Positions 40,896 through 52,305 of a stretch of 64,000 nucleotides of DNA are shown here, piece by piece. Every line of letters starts with the position of its first letter. Positions within the stretch are counted from its first letter, which is position 1. Position numbers and translations under genes: made by a program. The notes under the pieces are model-generated. The model made no database searches and had not been told where the DNA came from. It saw nothing but the letters and a program-made list of their open reading frames with translations. This stretch comes from Sapria himalayana (lineage: Eukaryota; Streptophyta; Magnoliopsida; Malpighiales; Rafflesiaceae): assembly GCA_029783825.1 (NCBI GenBank), contig JAREIK010017949.1:1-64000 (forward strand), read 5' to 3'.

Positions 40896-41141
40896 CTATT
40901 TTTTTAAATTTGTCCTCCAAGTACCTATCCAACTCTTCCAAAGTTGAAACTTCTTGTTCTTTCTCCAATTCAACAAAAAAAAATCAACATAAGTATCACT
41001 ACCATCAAAGAAATCATCATTTTTCTTCAACATAGTAGAAAAGAAATCATCTTCTTTTGATTCATCTTCATTTAAATCTTTATAATCATCAATCATCTCA
41101 TTTAAAGCATTTATAACCTTTTTCACCAAATTTTCAGCCAA
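40896..41141 (-). pseudogene. hAT transposase, C-terminal linker fragment (81 codons open)
   Basis: This frame continues the transposase after the TAG that follows KVNYT. It is rich in acidic residues (NEMIDDYKDLNEDESKEDD), as in the linker before the dimerisation domain of relatives. In its last third it leaves the right frame: another frame reads ELEKEQEVSTLEELDRYLED, the expected start of the dimerisation domain. The shift lies in the A-run at 40975-40983. The segment is absent from copy 1. Confidence 0.75.
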
Positions 41142-41553
41142 TTCCTCTCCATAATCCTAAGTGTAATTAACCTTGAGATATTTGAGCTTATATCTAGGAT
41201 CCAACACTACTGCAACAAAAAACATAATATTTGTTGACTAAAGAGAACCCCAATATTTGTTGAATTTATTCCTCATTTTCATACCCATTTCAGATACCAT
41301 TGTATCTCTACTATTTTCAAAAGCTCAATTTTTTTCAAATTCGAATAATCTCAGAAAAATAAATAGTAGAGTTAGAATATTAAGAGCTAGAAAATTTACA
41401 AGTTACCTCATAAACAATTTTCAAGAAACGAGCCAAAATTTTGGCATTTGTTCAGTCTCTCTCAGTTGGAACGTTTGAATCAAACTCCTTCAAAAACTAT
41501 TTGTATTTGTCCTCCAACTTATCAAATTCTTTTTGATATTTTATATCAGTTTG

Positions 41554-42633
41554 TTACATCAAATAAGTTGAATTCCATCTTGTAGGACAATCTAATTGCA
41601 ATGAAGATCCATATGTCAAGTTTGCTTCTTCAACATATAACTTAAACATATCTAATCTTTTAGGACTGCTCCTCACATATTTCACCACACGTCTAATTTT
41701 TTGAATAGTACCCTCAACTACTGCAATGCCATCTCTGACAATTATGTTTAGGATATGAGCACAACATCTCATATGAAAATGCTCGCCTCTCAAATGTATA
41801 AAACTTTTCTTCATGAGCATTTTTTTCAATTGTTCAACTGCAACATCATTATTTGATGCATTGTCAACAGTAATGCACATCAACTTTCTCAAACCCCATT
41901 CATTTATGCAAAATTTAATAGCATTTCTAATATTAACTCCAGAATGACTTTTAATTACACAAAAGTTCAAAAGCCTTTTATGCATATTCCATTGAGAATC
42001 AATGAAATGAACAGTCAAACATATATAAGACAAATTTTGAATGCTAGTCCAAGTGTCAGTAGTCAATGAAACTCTACAACAATGAGATGATATGTTATCA
42101 AATAATTTCTTCTTTTCCTTTACAAATAAAGAAAAACAATCCCTCAATATAGAGTGCCTAGATGGAATTTTAAATTGAGGCACACTAACTTCACAAAACA
42201 CTTTAAACTCATCCCTCTCAGCAAAATAAAAAGGCAATTCATCTTTTATGATCATTTTCACCAAAGCCTCCCTAACTAGTTGTTGATCAAATTGCCAACA
42301 AGTTGATTTGTTATCCTCTGAACTAGTACCTTTAGTGAAACTCAACAAAGATTGTGACTTGTCTTTACCTTTGTGAGCTTCTATTATTTCTTTTTTGGGT
42401 AACAATTTCATACAAGTCTTTCTCAAGCATTTCAATAAACCCGAAGTACCTTGATCACTTTTTGCTAAGTATTCTATTCTACACCAATTATAAGCTGCCC
42501 TACCAGTTTCATTTCCCTCTGAATCAACTAATATCTCATAAGTTTCCCAAACAGCAGAATTATACTTTTTATGAGCTTGAGGTTCAGATGTACCTTGACT
42601 TTCTTTTACAATTGGAATTGAAGAACCTGCCAT
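41554..42633 (-). CDS. hAT transposase, longest open stretch (359 codons, truncated)
   Basis: Residues 24-74 form a degenerate BED zinc finger: VWETYEILVDSEGNETG, then Y48-x2-C51 (a Cys in copy 1) and C69/C74 where His and Cys are expected. Residues 189-209 include LTTDTWTSIQNLSYICL with D193 as the likely first catalytic Asp. CITVDNASNND (253-263) holds the likely second Asp, D257. HMRCCAHILN (287-296) gives the C-x2-H motif. LDCPTRWNSTYLM (347-359) ends at a stop. Full-length relatives are usually about 650-700 residues, so the C-terminal third, including the dimerisation domain, is cut off. The true start is probably upstream at 42759, behind a stop. It is unlikely to act as an active transposase, though a truncated DNA-binding product cannot be excluded. 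Confidence 0.8.
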   Translation of the reverse strand: MAGSSIPIVKESQGTSEPQAHKKYNSAVWETYEILVDSEGNETGRAAYNWCRIEYLAKSDQGTSGLLKCLRKTCMKLLPKKEIIEAHKGKDKSQSLLSFTKGTSSEDNKSTCWQFDQQLVREALVKMIIKDELPFYFAERDEFKVFCEVSVPQFKIPSRHSILRDCFSLFVKEKKKLFDNISSHCCRVSLTTDTWTSIQNLSYICLTVHFIDSQWNMHKRLLNFCVIKSHSGVNIRNAIKFCINEWGLRKLMCITVDNASNNDVAVEQLKKMLMKKSFIHLRGEHFHMRCCAHILNIIVRDGIAVVEGTIQKIRRVVKYVRSSPKRLDMFKLYVEEANLTYGSSLQLDCPTRWNSTYLM

Positions 42634-43321
42634 AACTATAGGAGGGTTCGTGAAAGGATGATGATTGGATTTACCAGTACTTTGATCATTTGAGATGTGA
42701 TCATCTTCAATTTATTGTATTTTTCGTTTACCACTAGATTGTGCCATCTGTAATGCCATTAATTAATATGATATGTTAAGCATAAATACATATAAATTTT
42801 TCAAACAAGAAAGCTCTACAAAACTTACTGTAACACATTCAGCCCACCCATTCGGCCCAACCACAACACCACAACCAATACTCAACAAAATTGACCGAGA
42901 CACATAATAATAATAATTAATCACTCAATTCTCGTCAAAAAAAAAACCAAAAGGCTGGTGGCATCTGGGACACAGTGGAGGCAACCAGAAGCACGACGGA
43001 CAAGGGCTGGACCTAACTAAACATGGCTGGAACGACATGAGGTGGCCTGGAACTCGTCAGAACAACAATAGGTGTGTCGGAATTGGATGGAAAATAGCGG
43101 AATTGGTGGCATCTTCATGTTATAAATATATATATATTCTTGGTTCTAGTATCAGTTTTTAGGACGAGATGGTTCTCTTGATGGATATTGCTTAAGATTC
43201 GGAACCATCACAAAAGAAAAAATACGTGACAGAATAGGACGGGAAAAGTCAAAGTCAACAGATTTTTCTCAGTCCCGATTCTTTCGGGACAAGACTTCGG
43301 GTCAGGTTGTGAATCTCCAAG

Positions 43322-43338
43322 TCCCTTGAGCAACCCTA
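43322..43338 (+). repeat. Right terminal inverted repeat, hAT element 2
   Basis: TCCCTTGAGCAACCCTA pairs with the left end with three mismatches, two of them changes not seen in element 1. Confidence 0.8.
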
Positions 43339-43346
43339 CTAAATGC
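43339..43346 (+). repeat. Target site duplication, hAT element 2, right
   Basis: CTAAATGC leads into the type B barcode (ATGTAAAGTTAAATCAG). Confidence 0.85.
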
Positions 43347-45695
43347 ATGTAAAGTTAAATCAGAAAACTCCTAAACCCTGTAATGCCTAAATTCTTAAAC
43401 CATTAAACCACTAAATACTACTTAATAATTAATAAATCTATTTTTTATTACTATTTATTATATTTTTAAATATTCATTTTAATTATTTATTAGTGTATTT
43501 ATTTATATTTATTACAAAATAAATTATGAGTGGGACAAATATAATTTAAATAATATATTATTTATATAATAAAAATATATGCTTATAAAAGAAGTATACA
43601 TTTAAAAATTAAAAATTATTATCATGTAATATAAGTTACTCTAATTTTAAATCAATTTGGGTTTTGTATATATTTTTAATTAATATCTATCTTAATATTA
43701 ATTGTTTATAAATTTAATTTATTATCATTATTATAATATCTATGAATAAAATTATTTATATTAAATTTATATGATATATAATTATTAATATTATTATAAC
43801 AAAATATTGTATTAAAATTTCAAAAAATTTTAAATACTATTATATTTTCAAATGTTATAACCTATGAAAATGATAAAAATTATAGAAAATTTTCTTTGTT
43901 ATTTTATTTTTTAAATAAAACATATAAACTACTAAAAGCCTAAAAACATAAATCGCTAAACTCCTAATGATAAAACCTCTAAATACATAAATAATTAAAT
44001 TGGTATACATTAATTATAAATCATAAATCTCTTTTTAATTTTTATTTAGTATAATTTTAAATTTTTATTTTAATTATTTATAAAATTATTTTATATAAAT
44101 ATAATTAACAAAATAAATTATTAGTAAGACAGATCTAATTTAAATTAAACCGGTATCCCTAAATAATAAATAATAAATTTCATTTTTTTTTTCATTATAA
44201 TTTTAAATATTCATTTTAATTATTTATTTGTTTATTAATATATAAATATTAATTACAAAATAAATTGAGCTAGACAAAAATAATTTATATAAATTATTTT
44301 TCATCAAAAAATTATAGATAAACTTTTTAAAAGAAAAAAAAATTTTAAAACAATAATTATTATATAGTAATATATATTTCTTTGCTTATGAATCATTTTA
44401 GGTTTTTTAATTATATTTTAATTGATATCTATCTTATTAATAATAGATTATTAATTTATTTTTTGATCATTATTAGAATATTTATCAATAAAATTGTTTA
44501 TTTTGAATTTACATGATATATAATTATAAAGATTATTATAACTAAATATTAACTTTACATTTGAAAATAATTTAAAAATTAGTATATTTTTAAAGGTTAT
44601 TATCTTTAAAATTGAGATAAAATCATGAAAATAAATTTTTTGTAATTTTATTGTTTATATAAAACCAATAAACTACTAAATACCTAAATGCTTAAATCAT
44701 TAAACTGCTAAACCCCAAAACCCTTAAATACTTAAACCGTTAAACCATCTTTAAAGGTCTAAGTATTTATAAATAATATATAAATATCTATCAAAAAATA
44801 ATAGTTTATTAATTTTAATTTTGATCATTGTTATATTTATATTTATATCTATATTTAGTTTATTAATATCTATCAATAAAATTGTTTATTTTTAATTTAC
44901 ATGATATATAATTATTAATTTTATTATAACTAAATATTGTATTCACATTTGAAAAAAAATTCAAAATTATTATATTTATAAAGGTTATAACCTTCAAAAT
45001 TGATAAAAAATTTAAAAAATAATTTTTTTTGTTATTTCATTATTTAAATAAAACATATAAACTACTAAATGCCTAAACACTTAAATCACTAAACTCTTAA
45101 ACACCTAAATACTTAAACCATTAAACCGGTATACCCTAAATAATTAATCATAAATCTCATTTTTATTTGTATTCATTATAATTTTAATATTCATTTTAAT
45201 TATTTATTAGTTTATTTTTATAGAAATATTAATTGCAAAATAAAATTATGAATGAGACAAATATAATTTAAATAATTTATCTTCATCAAAATAATTTATA
45301 AGCTTATAAAAAGAATCAAAAATTTAAAAATAAAAAATTATTTAGTAATATATTTTACTTTGATTTTAAATCATTTTAGGTTTTGCAAATATATTTTAAT
45401 TAATCTCTATCTTATTAATAATAATTTATTAATTTATTTTATGATCAGTATTATAATATCGATCAATAAAATTATTTATATTGAATTTACATGATATTTA
45501 ATTTTTATGATTATTATAATTATATATTGTATTAACATTTGAAAAAAAATTAAAAATTATTATATTTTCAATGGTTATAACCTTGAAAATGAGAAAAAAT
45601 CATAAAAATAATTTTTTTGTTATTTAATTATCTAAATAAAACTTATAAACCACAAAATACCTAAATACTTAAATTACTAAACTCTTAAACCCTAA
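43347..45695 (+). repeat. Satellite array, + orientation, between hAT 2 and module copy 3
   Basis: Order is B remainder, C 43855, fused monomer near 44135, M 44597, N 44985, O 45570, then the module. The part from about 44130 mirrors 31290-32845 in monomer order and barcodes, including CATCTTTAAAGGT near 44748. The five or so monomers present at 28860-31280 before copy 2 are absent here. No gene is supported. Confidence 0.8.
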
Positions 45696-47145
45696 TACTA
45701 ATGCACCACACATACATAACGGCGGACCACAATACACACGTGCACATATTCTTGTCCATTTTGGTGTAGCATTTATAGGGGCCAGCAAGTCTGGGAAGCA
45801 GCCAGAAGTATGGGCCACTAGCTTGTAGAGGGCTCCACTAGCAAGCCGGGATGATAATATTTTGACAACTGACGAGACCGAGCAAAGTTGTCAGGAGTAA
45901 ACCCATGAGTAGCTAGGAGTGGGTCCCATTAGCCCTATCAGGCAGCATAGAGGGCCACCCAACCATCGCCCAATAGAAGTAGTGGGTAATCCATGATTAA
46001 TTGGAGAGCAAGCAAAATCCGAAGCATTATCAAGCAGGGCCAGTAAGCAATGGAGTCTAGACCAGCCACACGGGACCGAAAGATTCAAACTTGTAGTTTA
46101 TGTTTGTAGTCTTATTTGTAATTTGGAGTTTGTATGCACCATGTACTTGTAGATACGAATCATGACATACTCATACACACAATCTTGTCTGTTCTCTATG
46201 TAGCATGCAATGAGGGCAACTGGACCCATAAGTATCTCTAAGTGGGGCCTGCTAATGCATTTTGTAAATACACATTCGGCGATGCTACACTCTTGGGAGT
46301 AGAAGACCCATCTTTATAGCATTTTGTAATTTTATTTGTATTCTAGCTTAGTTGTACGTGTAGATGATTAGACTATGAGATGCACCTCATCACACATGCA
46401 CACCGATGCATGCATATTTTTTGATAGTGTCGGTGCAACATACAGCTACTTCTTGGAGCTCGAGGAGGAAGCATTCTTACCCAAGAGATACTTTTTTGAG
46501 GATCATTGGAGCAAAAGAATGTCGAATTCAGCTGTTAGAATGAATTGACAAAGTGCCGTAAATATGGACTTGTGGATTTATGGGTATTTAGTTTTACATG
46601 TATTCCATTGCATAGCAATGACATAGGCAAACACTTGATGCTGCAAGTTACACACATGCACAATCTTATATTTGCATAGTTTTAATATAGTGCATCATTC
46701 AGGTTCCTCCAAAAGGCTTGGACAAATCCCAATGGAAAGAATGCAGTGCACATAATGACTAACTACCAATTCTAAAGTCCCTGAATGTGAGGTGATTTTA
46801 GTTGTATTCGTACTCTTGGAATTATTAGGCATTATGTTTTTTTATGTATTTTATGCATAGAATCATTAAGGTGCACAGGATTTGATGGGATGGCCTAAAT
46901 TAGTCAGCTTTTTAGTCTCTTGTAAGTTTTGTGCCTAAATGATAAATAAAGTGTGTATTTCCAAAAAAAAAACAAAAAAAAAATCATAAACCCTATACTT
47001 TAAATCCTAAACCTTAAACCATAAACTATAACCCTAATCCTTAAACCATAAATCCTAAATCTCTTGTTTTGCACTTATATAATCAAATGACTAAGTGTTA
47101 AATTAAAATTGAAATTCATAACATTTAGGAATGTCACAGATTTAT
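45696..47145 (+). repeat. Non-satellite module, copy 3 (right end lost)
   Basis: It matches copy 2 from its left end through the AATAAA (46945-46950), the A-run (46963-46972) and the telomere-like tract (46980-47062). It stops near 47145, right after CACAGATTTAT, where copies 1, 2 and 4 continue for about another 1 kb. The sequence then enters a type I satellite monomer. Open frames such as 45891-46088 (minus) are not shared in frame with the other copies. Confidence 0.85.
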
Positions 47146-47615
47146 ATTTTCACATTTTAAAAAAATTTAAAAATTATTAAGTTTTCAATGCTTATAACCT
47201 TTGAAAATAAGAAAAAATAAAAAAAATATTTTTTTGTTTTTAGATATTTTAAATAAAATCTATAAACCACAAAATACCTAAATTCTTAATGACTAAACTC
47301 CAAAACCTCGAAGCCCATACATATATAAGCCTTTAAATTAGTATACTCTAAATAATAAATAATAAATCTCATTTTTATTAGTATTCATTATAATTTTAAA
47401 TATTTGTTTTAATTATTTATCAGTTTATTTTTAGTAAAATATTAATTACAGAATAAATTATTAGTGAGATGGATATAATTTAAATAATTTATTTTTGATC
47501 AAAAAAATATAAGATTATAAAAAGAGGCAAATTTTTTAAAACAAAATATTATTATTTAGTAATTTATTTTAATTTAATTTTGTATAATTTTAGATTTTGC
47601 AATTATATTAATTTA
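47146..47615 (+). repeat. Satellite fragment, + orientation (type I into the inversion joint)
   Basis: The core near 47190 is followed by an I barcode (ACTCCAAAACCTCGAAGCCC) and the usual monomer body, as far as AGATTTTGCAATTATATT. There the strand sense of the satellite flips. Confidence 0.75.
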
Positions 47616-50600
47616 ATTTAATTTCTATAATAAATAAAATTAAAATTAGATTTATTAATTATTATGTATTATATAGCTGTTTAATGGTTTATGTATTTAG
47701 GTATTACGGGGTTTAGGTGTTTACTGATTTAATTATGTAGGCATTTAGTGGTTTATAGGTTTTATTTAAAAAATAAAATAACAAAATATTTATTTTTATT
47801 ATTTTTTGATATTTTCAAAGGTTATAACCTTTGAAAATATAACAAAATTATAATAATGATCAAAAAATAAATTAATAATTTATTATTAATAAGATAGATA
47901 TCATTTAAATTATAATTACACGACATAAAATGATTCATAAGGAAAGCAAAATATATTACTATATAATAATTTTTTATTTTGAATTTTTTTTTATTTTAAA
48001 AATTTTATGTATATTTTTTTGATTAAAAATAATTTACATAAATTATATTTGTCTAACTCATAATTTATTTTTTAATTAAATATATATATATAATTAATAA
48101 TTAAAATGAATATTAAAAATTATAATGAAAAAAAAATTGAGATATATTATTTATTATTTAGGGTATACCGGTTTAATTTAAGTTATATCTATCTCACTAA
48201 TAATTTATTTTGTAACTAATATTTCTATAAAAATAAACTAATAAATAATTATAATAAAAATTTTAATTATACTGAATAAAAATTAAAATGAGATTTATGA
48301 TTTATTATTAATGTATACCAGTTTATTGGTTTAAGTAATTTGAGGTTTTGTCGTTTATGAGTTTAGAGATTATGTTTTTTGGCATTTAGTGATTTATAGG
48401 TTTTATTTAAACAATAAAATAACAAAAAAAATTGTAATTTTTTGTCATTTTCAAATGTTATAACCTTTGAAAATTTAATAATATTTAAATTTTTTTGAAA
48501 TTTGAATACAATATTTAGTCATAATAATTTTAATAATTCTATATCATATAAGATAAATATAAACAATTTTATTGATAGATATTATAATAATGATCAACGA
48601 TTAAATTAATATACTATTTATAATAAGATAGATATTAATTAACAAATATTTACAAAGCCTAAATTTATTCAAAATTAAAGTATAATATATTAGTTGATAA
48701 TAATTTTTAATTTTTAATAATACTTATTTTATACTTCATTTAAAAGCATATATATTTTTTTTTATTAATAATAAATTATTTAAATTATATGTGTCGCAGT
48801 CATAATTTATTTTGTAATAAAAATTTCTATAAAAATAAACAAATAAATAATTAAAATGAATATTTAAAATATTAATAAATTGAAATAAAAATTCAATTTA
48901 TCAATTATTAATTTGTATATAGCGGATTAATGGTGTATGTATTTAGGCATTACGGTGTTTAGGAGTTTTCTGATATAACTATGTATGCATTTAGTGGTTT
49001 ATATGTTTTATTTAAAAAAATAACATAAAATTTATTTTTTTATTTTTTCATATTCCCAAAGGTTATAACCTTTGGTAATATTATACTTTTTAAATTTTTT
49101 TCAAAAGTGAATTCAATATTTAGTTATAATATTCATTATATTTATATATCATATAAATTTAATATAAACAATTTTATTGATAAAAATTCTAATAATGATC
49201 AAAAAATAAATTAATAAACAATTATTATTAAGATAGATATCAATTAAAATATAATTACAAAATCTAAAATGATTTAGAAGGAGAGCAAAATATATTACGA
49301 TATAATAAATTTTAGTTTTTAAATTTTTTATTCTTTTTATAAGTTTATCTATATTTTTCGATGAAAAATAATTTATATAAATTAAATTTGTCTAACTCAT
49401 AATTTATTTTGTAATTAATATTTATAAAAAAATAAATGAATAAATAATTAAAATGAATATTTAAAATTATAATGAAGAAAAATAATTTTGAAATTTATTA
49501 TTTATTATTTAGGGTCACCGGTTTAAAAGTATTAGTATTAATTATTTATGGTTTTAGAGATTTAGGAGTTATTGATTTATGTGTTTAGGCATTTAGTGGT
49601 TTATAGGTTTTATTTAAACAATGGAATATCAAAAAATATATATTTTTGAAAATATAATAATTTTAAATTTTTTTTCAAAAGTGAATTCAATATTTAGTTA
49701 TAAAAATAATTATATTTAAATATCATATAAATTCGATATAAATAATTTTATTAGTAAATATTCTAATTATGATCAGAAAATAAATTAATAATCTATTATT
49801 AATAACATAGATATTAATTAAAATATAATTACAAAACCAATAATGATTCAGATGCAAACAAAATTATATTATTATATAATAATTTTTTGTTTTTAATTTT
49901 GTTTCTTTTAATAAGTTTATCTATATTTTTTTGATGAAAAATAATTTATATAAAATATAATTGTCTAATGCATAATTTATTTTGTAATTAATATTTATAA
50001 AAAAATAAATTTTTAAAATTATAATAAAAAAATAAATATGAGATTTATTGTTTATTATCTTGGATATATCTGATTAAAAAAATTATCTATTTAGGGTTTT
50101 AGATATTTAGAAGTTATTCATTTAACTATTTAGGCATTTAGTGGTTTATAGGTTTTATTTAAACAATGAAATAATAAATAAAATATTTTTGATATTTTTT
50201 CAAATTTTCAAAGATTATAACATTTGAACATATAATAATTTTAAAATTTTTAAAAAATGTGAATACAATATTTAGTAATAATAATTTTTATAACAATATA
50301 TAATATAAACTAAATATAAACAATTTTATTGATAGATATTATATCAATTATTAAAAAATAAATTAATAAACTATTATTAATATCATAGATATAAATTAAA
50401 ATTTAATTACAAAAACAAAAATGATTAAATATCAACGTAAATTTATTACTAAATAATAATGTTTGTTTTTTAGTTTTTGGCTCATTTTATAAGATTATAA
50501 ATTTTTTTGATAAAAAATAAATTATTTAAATTATATTTGTATCACTCATAATTTATTTTTTAATTAATATTTCAATAAATTATATAAATTATATTTAAGG

Positions 50601-52139
50601 TTTACTAGTTTAAAGGTTTAAGTATTTAGGGGCTTTGGGTTTTAAGAGTTTAGAGATTTATGTGTTTAGGTATTTAATGGTTTATAAGTTTTATTTAAAC
50701 AATGATATAACAAAAAATTTATTTTTCATTATTTTTTCTAATTTTTTATGGTTTGAAAATATATCAATTTTTAAATTTTTTTAAAATGTGAATACTATAT
50801 TTAGTTTTGATAATATTAATAATTATATATCATATAAATTCAATATAAAGAATTATATTGATAGATATTATATTAATGATCAAAAATTAAATTAATAAAC
50901 TAGTATAAATAAAATAGATAATATTTAAAATATATTTGCAAAACATAAATTTATTCAAAATCAAAGTAAAATAAATTACTAAATAATAATGTTTTTGATA
51001 TTTTGCTTCATTTTATAAGTATATATTTATTTTTCATAAAAGTATATCATTTAAATTATATTTTTCTTCCTCATAATATATTTTGTAATTTATAATTATA
51101 TAAAAATAAACTAAAAAATAATTAAAATGAATATTTAAAATTATAATGAATACAAATAAAAGTGAGATTTATTATTTATTATTTAGTCTATACAGTTTTA
51201 ATGGTTTAGGTATCTATGTGTTTTGGGGTTTAGTGATTTATGTGTTTATGCCTTTAGTGATTTATAGTTTTTATTTAAATAATGAAAAAATAAAAAATTT
51301 ACTTTTTTTTTAATTTTTGAAGGTTATATCATTTCAAAATATAATAATTTTTAATTTTTTTTAAATGTGAATATAATATTTAGTTATGATAATCTTAAAA
51401 ATTATATATAATATAAACTCGATATAATTAATTTTATTAATAGATATTATAATAATAATCAATAAATAATTAATAAACTATTATTAAAAAGAATGATATA
51501 AATTTAAATATAAATGCAAAATCTAAAATGATACAAAATAAAATATTTTATTAAATAATAAAATTTTGATTTTAAAATTGTGCCTATTTTTATAACTTAT
51601 ATATTTTTTGATGAAATATAAATTATTTAAATTATATCTGTCTCACTAATAATTTATTTTGTAATTAATATTTCTTTAAAAATAAATTGATAAATAATTA
51701 AAATAAAAATTTAAAATTATACTAAATAAAAATTAAAATGAGATTTATGATTTATTATTAATGTATACCAGTTTAATGGTTTTGAGATTTAAAATTTTTT
51801 GAAATGTGAATACAATATTTAGTTATATTATTATTAATTATCATACATCAAATAAATTCAATATAAACAATTTTATTGATCATTATTATATTAATGATCA
51901 AAAATTAAATTAATAAACTATTAATAATAAGATTGATATTCATTAAAAAATATTTACAAAACACAAATTGATTCAAAATTAAAATAAAATATATTATTGA
52001 ATAATAATTTTTAATTTTTAAATTTTACTTCTTTTATAAGAGTATAAATTTTATGATTAAAAATAAATTGTTTAAATTATATTTGTCTTACTCATAATTT
52101 ATTTTGTAATAAATATTTCTGTAAAAAAAACATATAAAT
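47616..52139 (-). repeat. Satellite array, - orientation, first inverted segment
   Basis: Barcodes now read as TTTAGG words, for example TTTAGGTATTACGGGGTTTAGG (type B reversed) near 47693. The order read left to right is B, fused monomer (48165), C, B, L, L, K, J and a C remnant. Many cores are damaged or lost (for example near 49645, 50745 and 51790). A perfect palindrome remains at 47811-47838. No gene is supported. Confidence 0.8.
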
Positions 52140-52305
52140 AAATAAATTATTAGTGAGATGGATATAATTTAAATAATTTATTTTTGATCAAAAAAATATA
52201 AGATTATAAAAAGAGGCAAAATTTTTAAAACAAAATATTATTATTTAGTAATTTATTTTAATTTAATTTTGTATAATTTTAGATTTTGCAATTATATTAA
52301 TTTAA
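52140..52305 (+). repeat. Short + satellite island: duplicate of the inversion joint
   Basis: The sequence 52140-52540 closely repeats 47451-47850 at an offset of 4689 bases, including the + fragment, the joint, and the reversed type B barcode. The joint sequence ATTTAATTTAATTTCTATAA is the same in both. Confidence 0.8.

Larger units (their letters stand above)
40624..42759 (-). pseudogene. hAT transposase gene remnant (BED finger to hAT-C dimerisation domain)
   Basis: Read on the minus strand from the first possible Met at 42759, the order of domains is that of a full plant hAT transposase: N-terminus, BED finger, catalytic core and hAT-C dimerisation domain. Damage seen: TAA at 42712-42714 (codon 16, shared with copy 1); a stop after WNSTYLM at 41554-41556 (copy 1 keeps the sense codon here); in-frame TAG after DPRYKLKYLKVNYT near 41158 (shared with copy 1); and two single-base shifts in A/T runs near 40975-40983 and 40905. 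The dimerisation region reads YESTFNTWGRTLDKFRSSLT at about 40730-40800, the usual hAT-C signature. The gene is non-functional. Confidence 0.9.
39648..43338 (-). mobile_element. hAT DNA transposon, copy 2 (3691 bp, longer copy, dead)
   Basis: The left end TAGGGGTGCTCATGGGA and right end TCCCTTGAGCAACCCTA form the terminal inverted repeat, with 8-bp duplications CTAAATGC outside. Subterminal GGGACGGG/CCCATCCC words occur at both ends. The right flank continues as a type B monomer as in element 1. The left flank is a chimera of an H monomer with the conserved stretch next to the insertion. The element keeps the region missing from copy 1. The transposase is on the minus strand with several inactivating changes. 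It belongs to the hAT superfamily with BED and hAT-C domains. Confidence 0.92.

Noticed and set aside
41554..42633. An active, autonomous hAT transposase
   Set aside because: Stops upstream and downstream, two homopolymer frameshifts and a damaged BED finger exclude a full-length product.
42354..42635. 93-codon + strand frame in hAT element 2
   Set aside because: It lies antisense to the transposase reading frame, which has clear domain motifs; it is a shadow.
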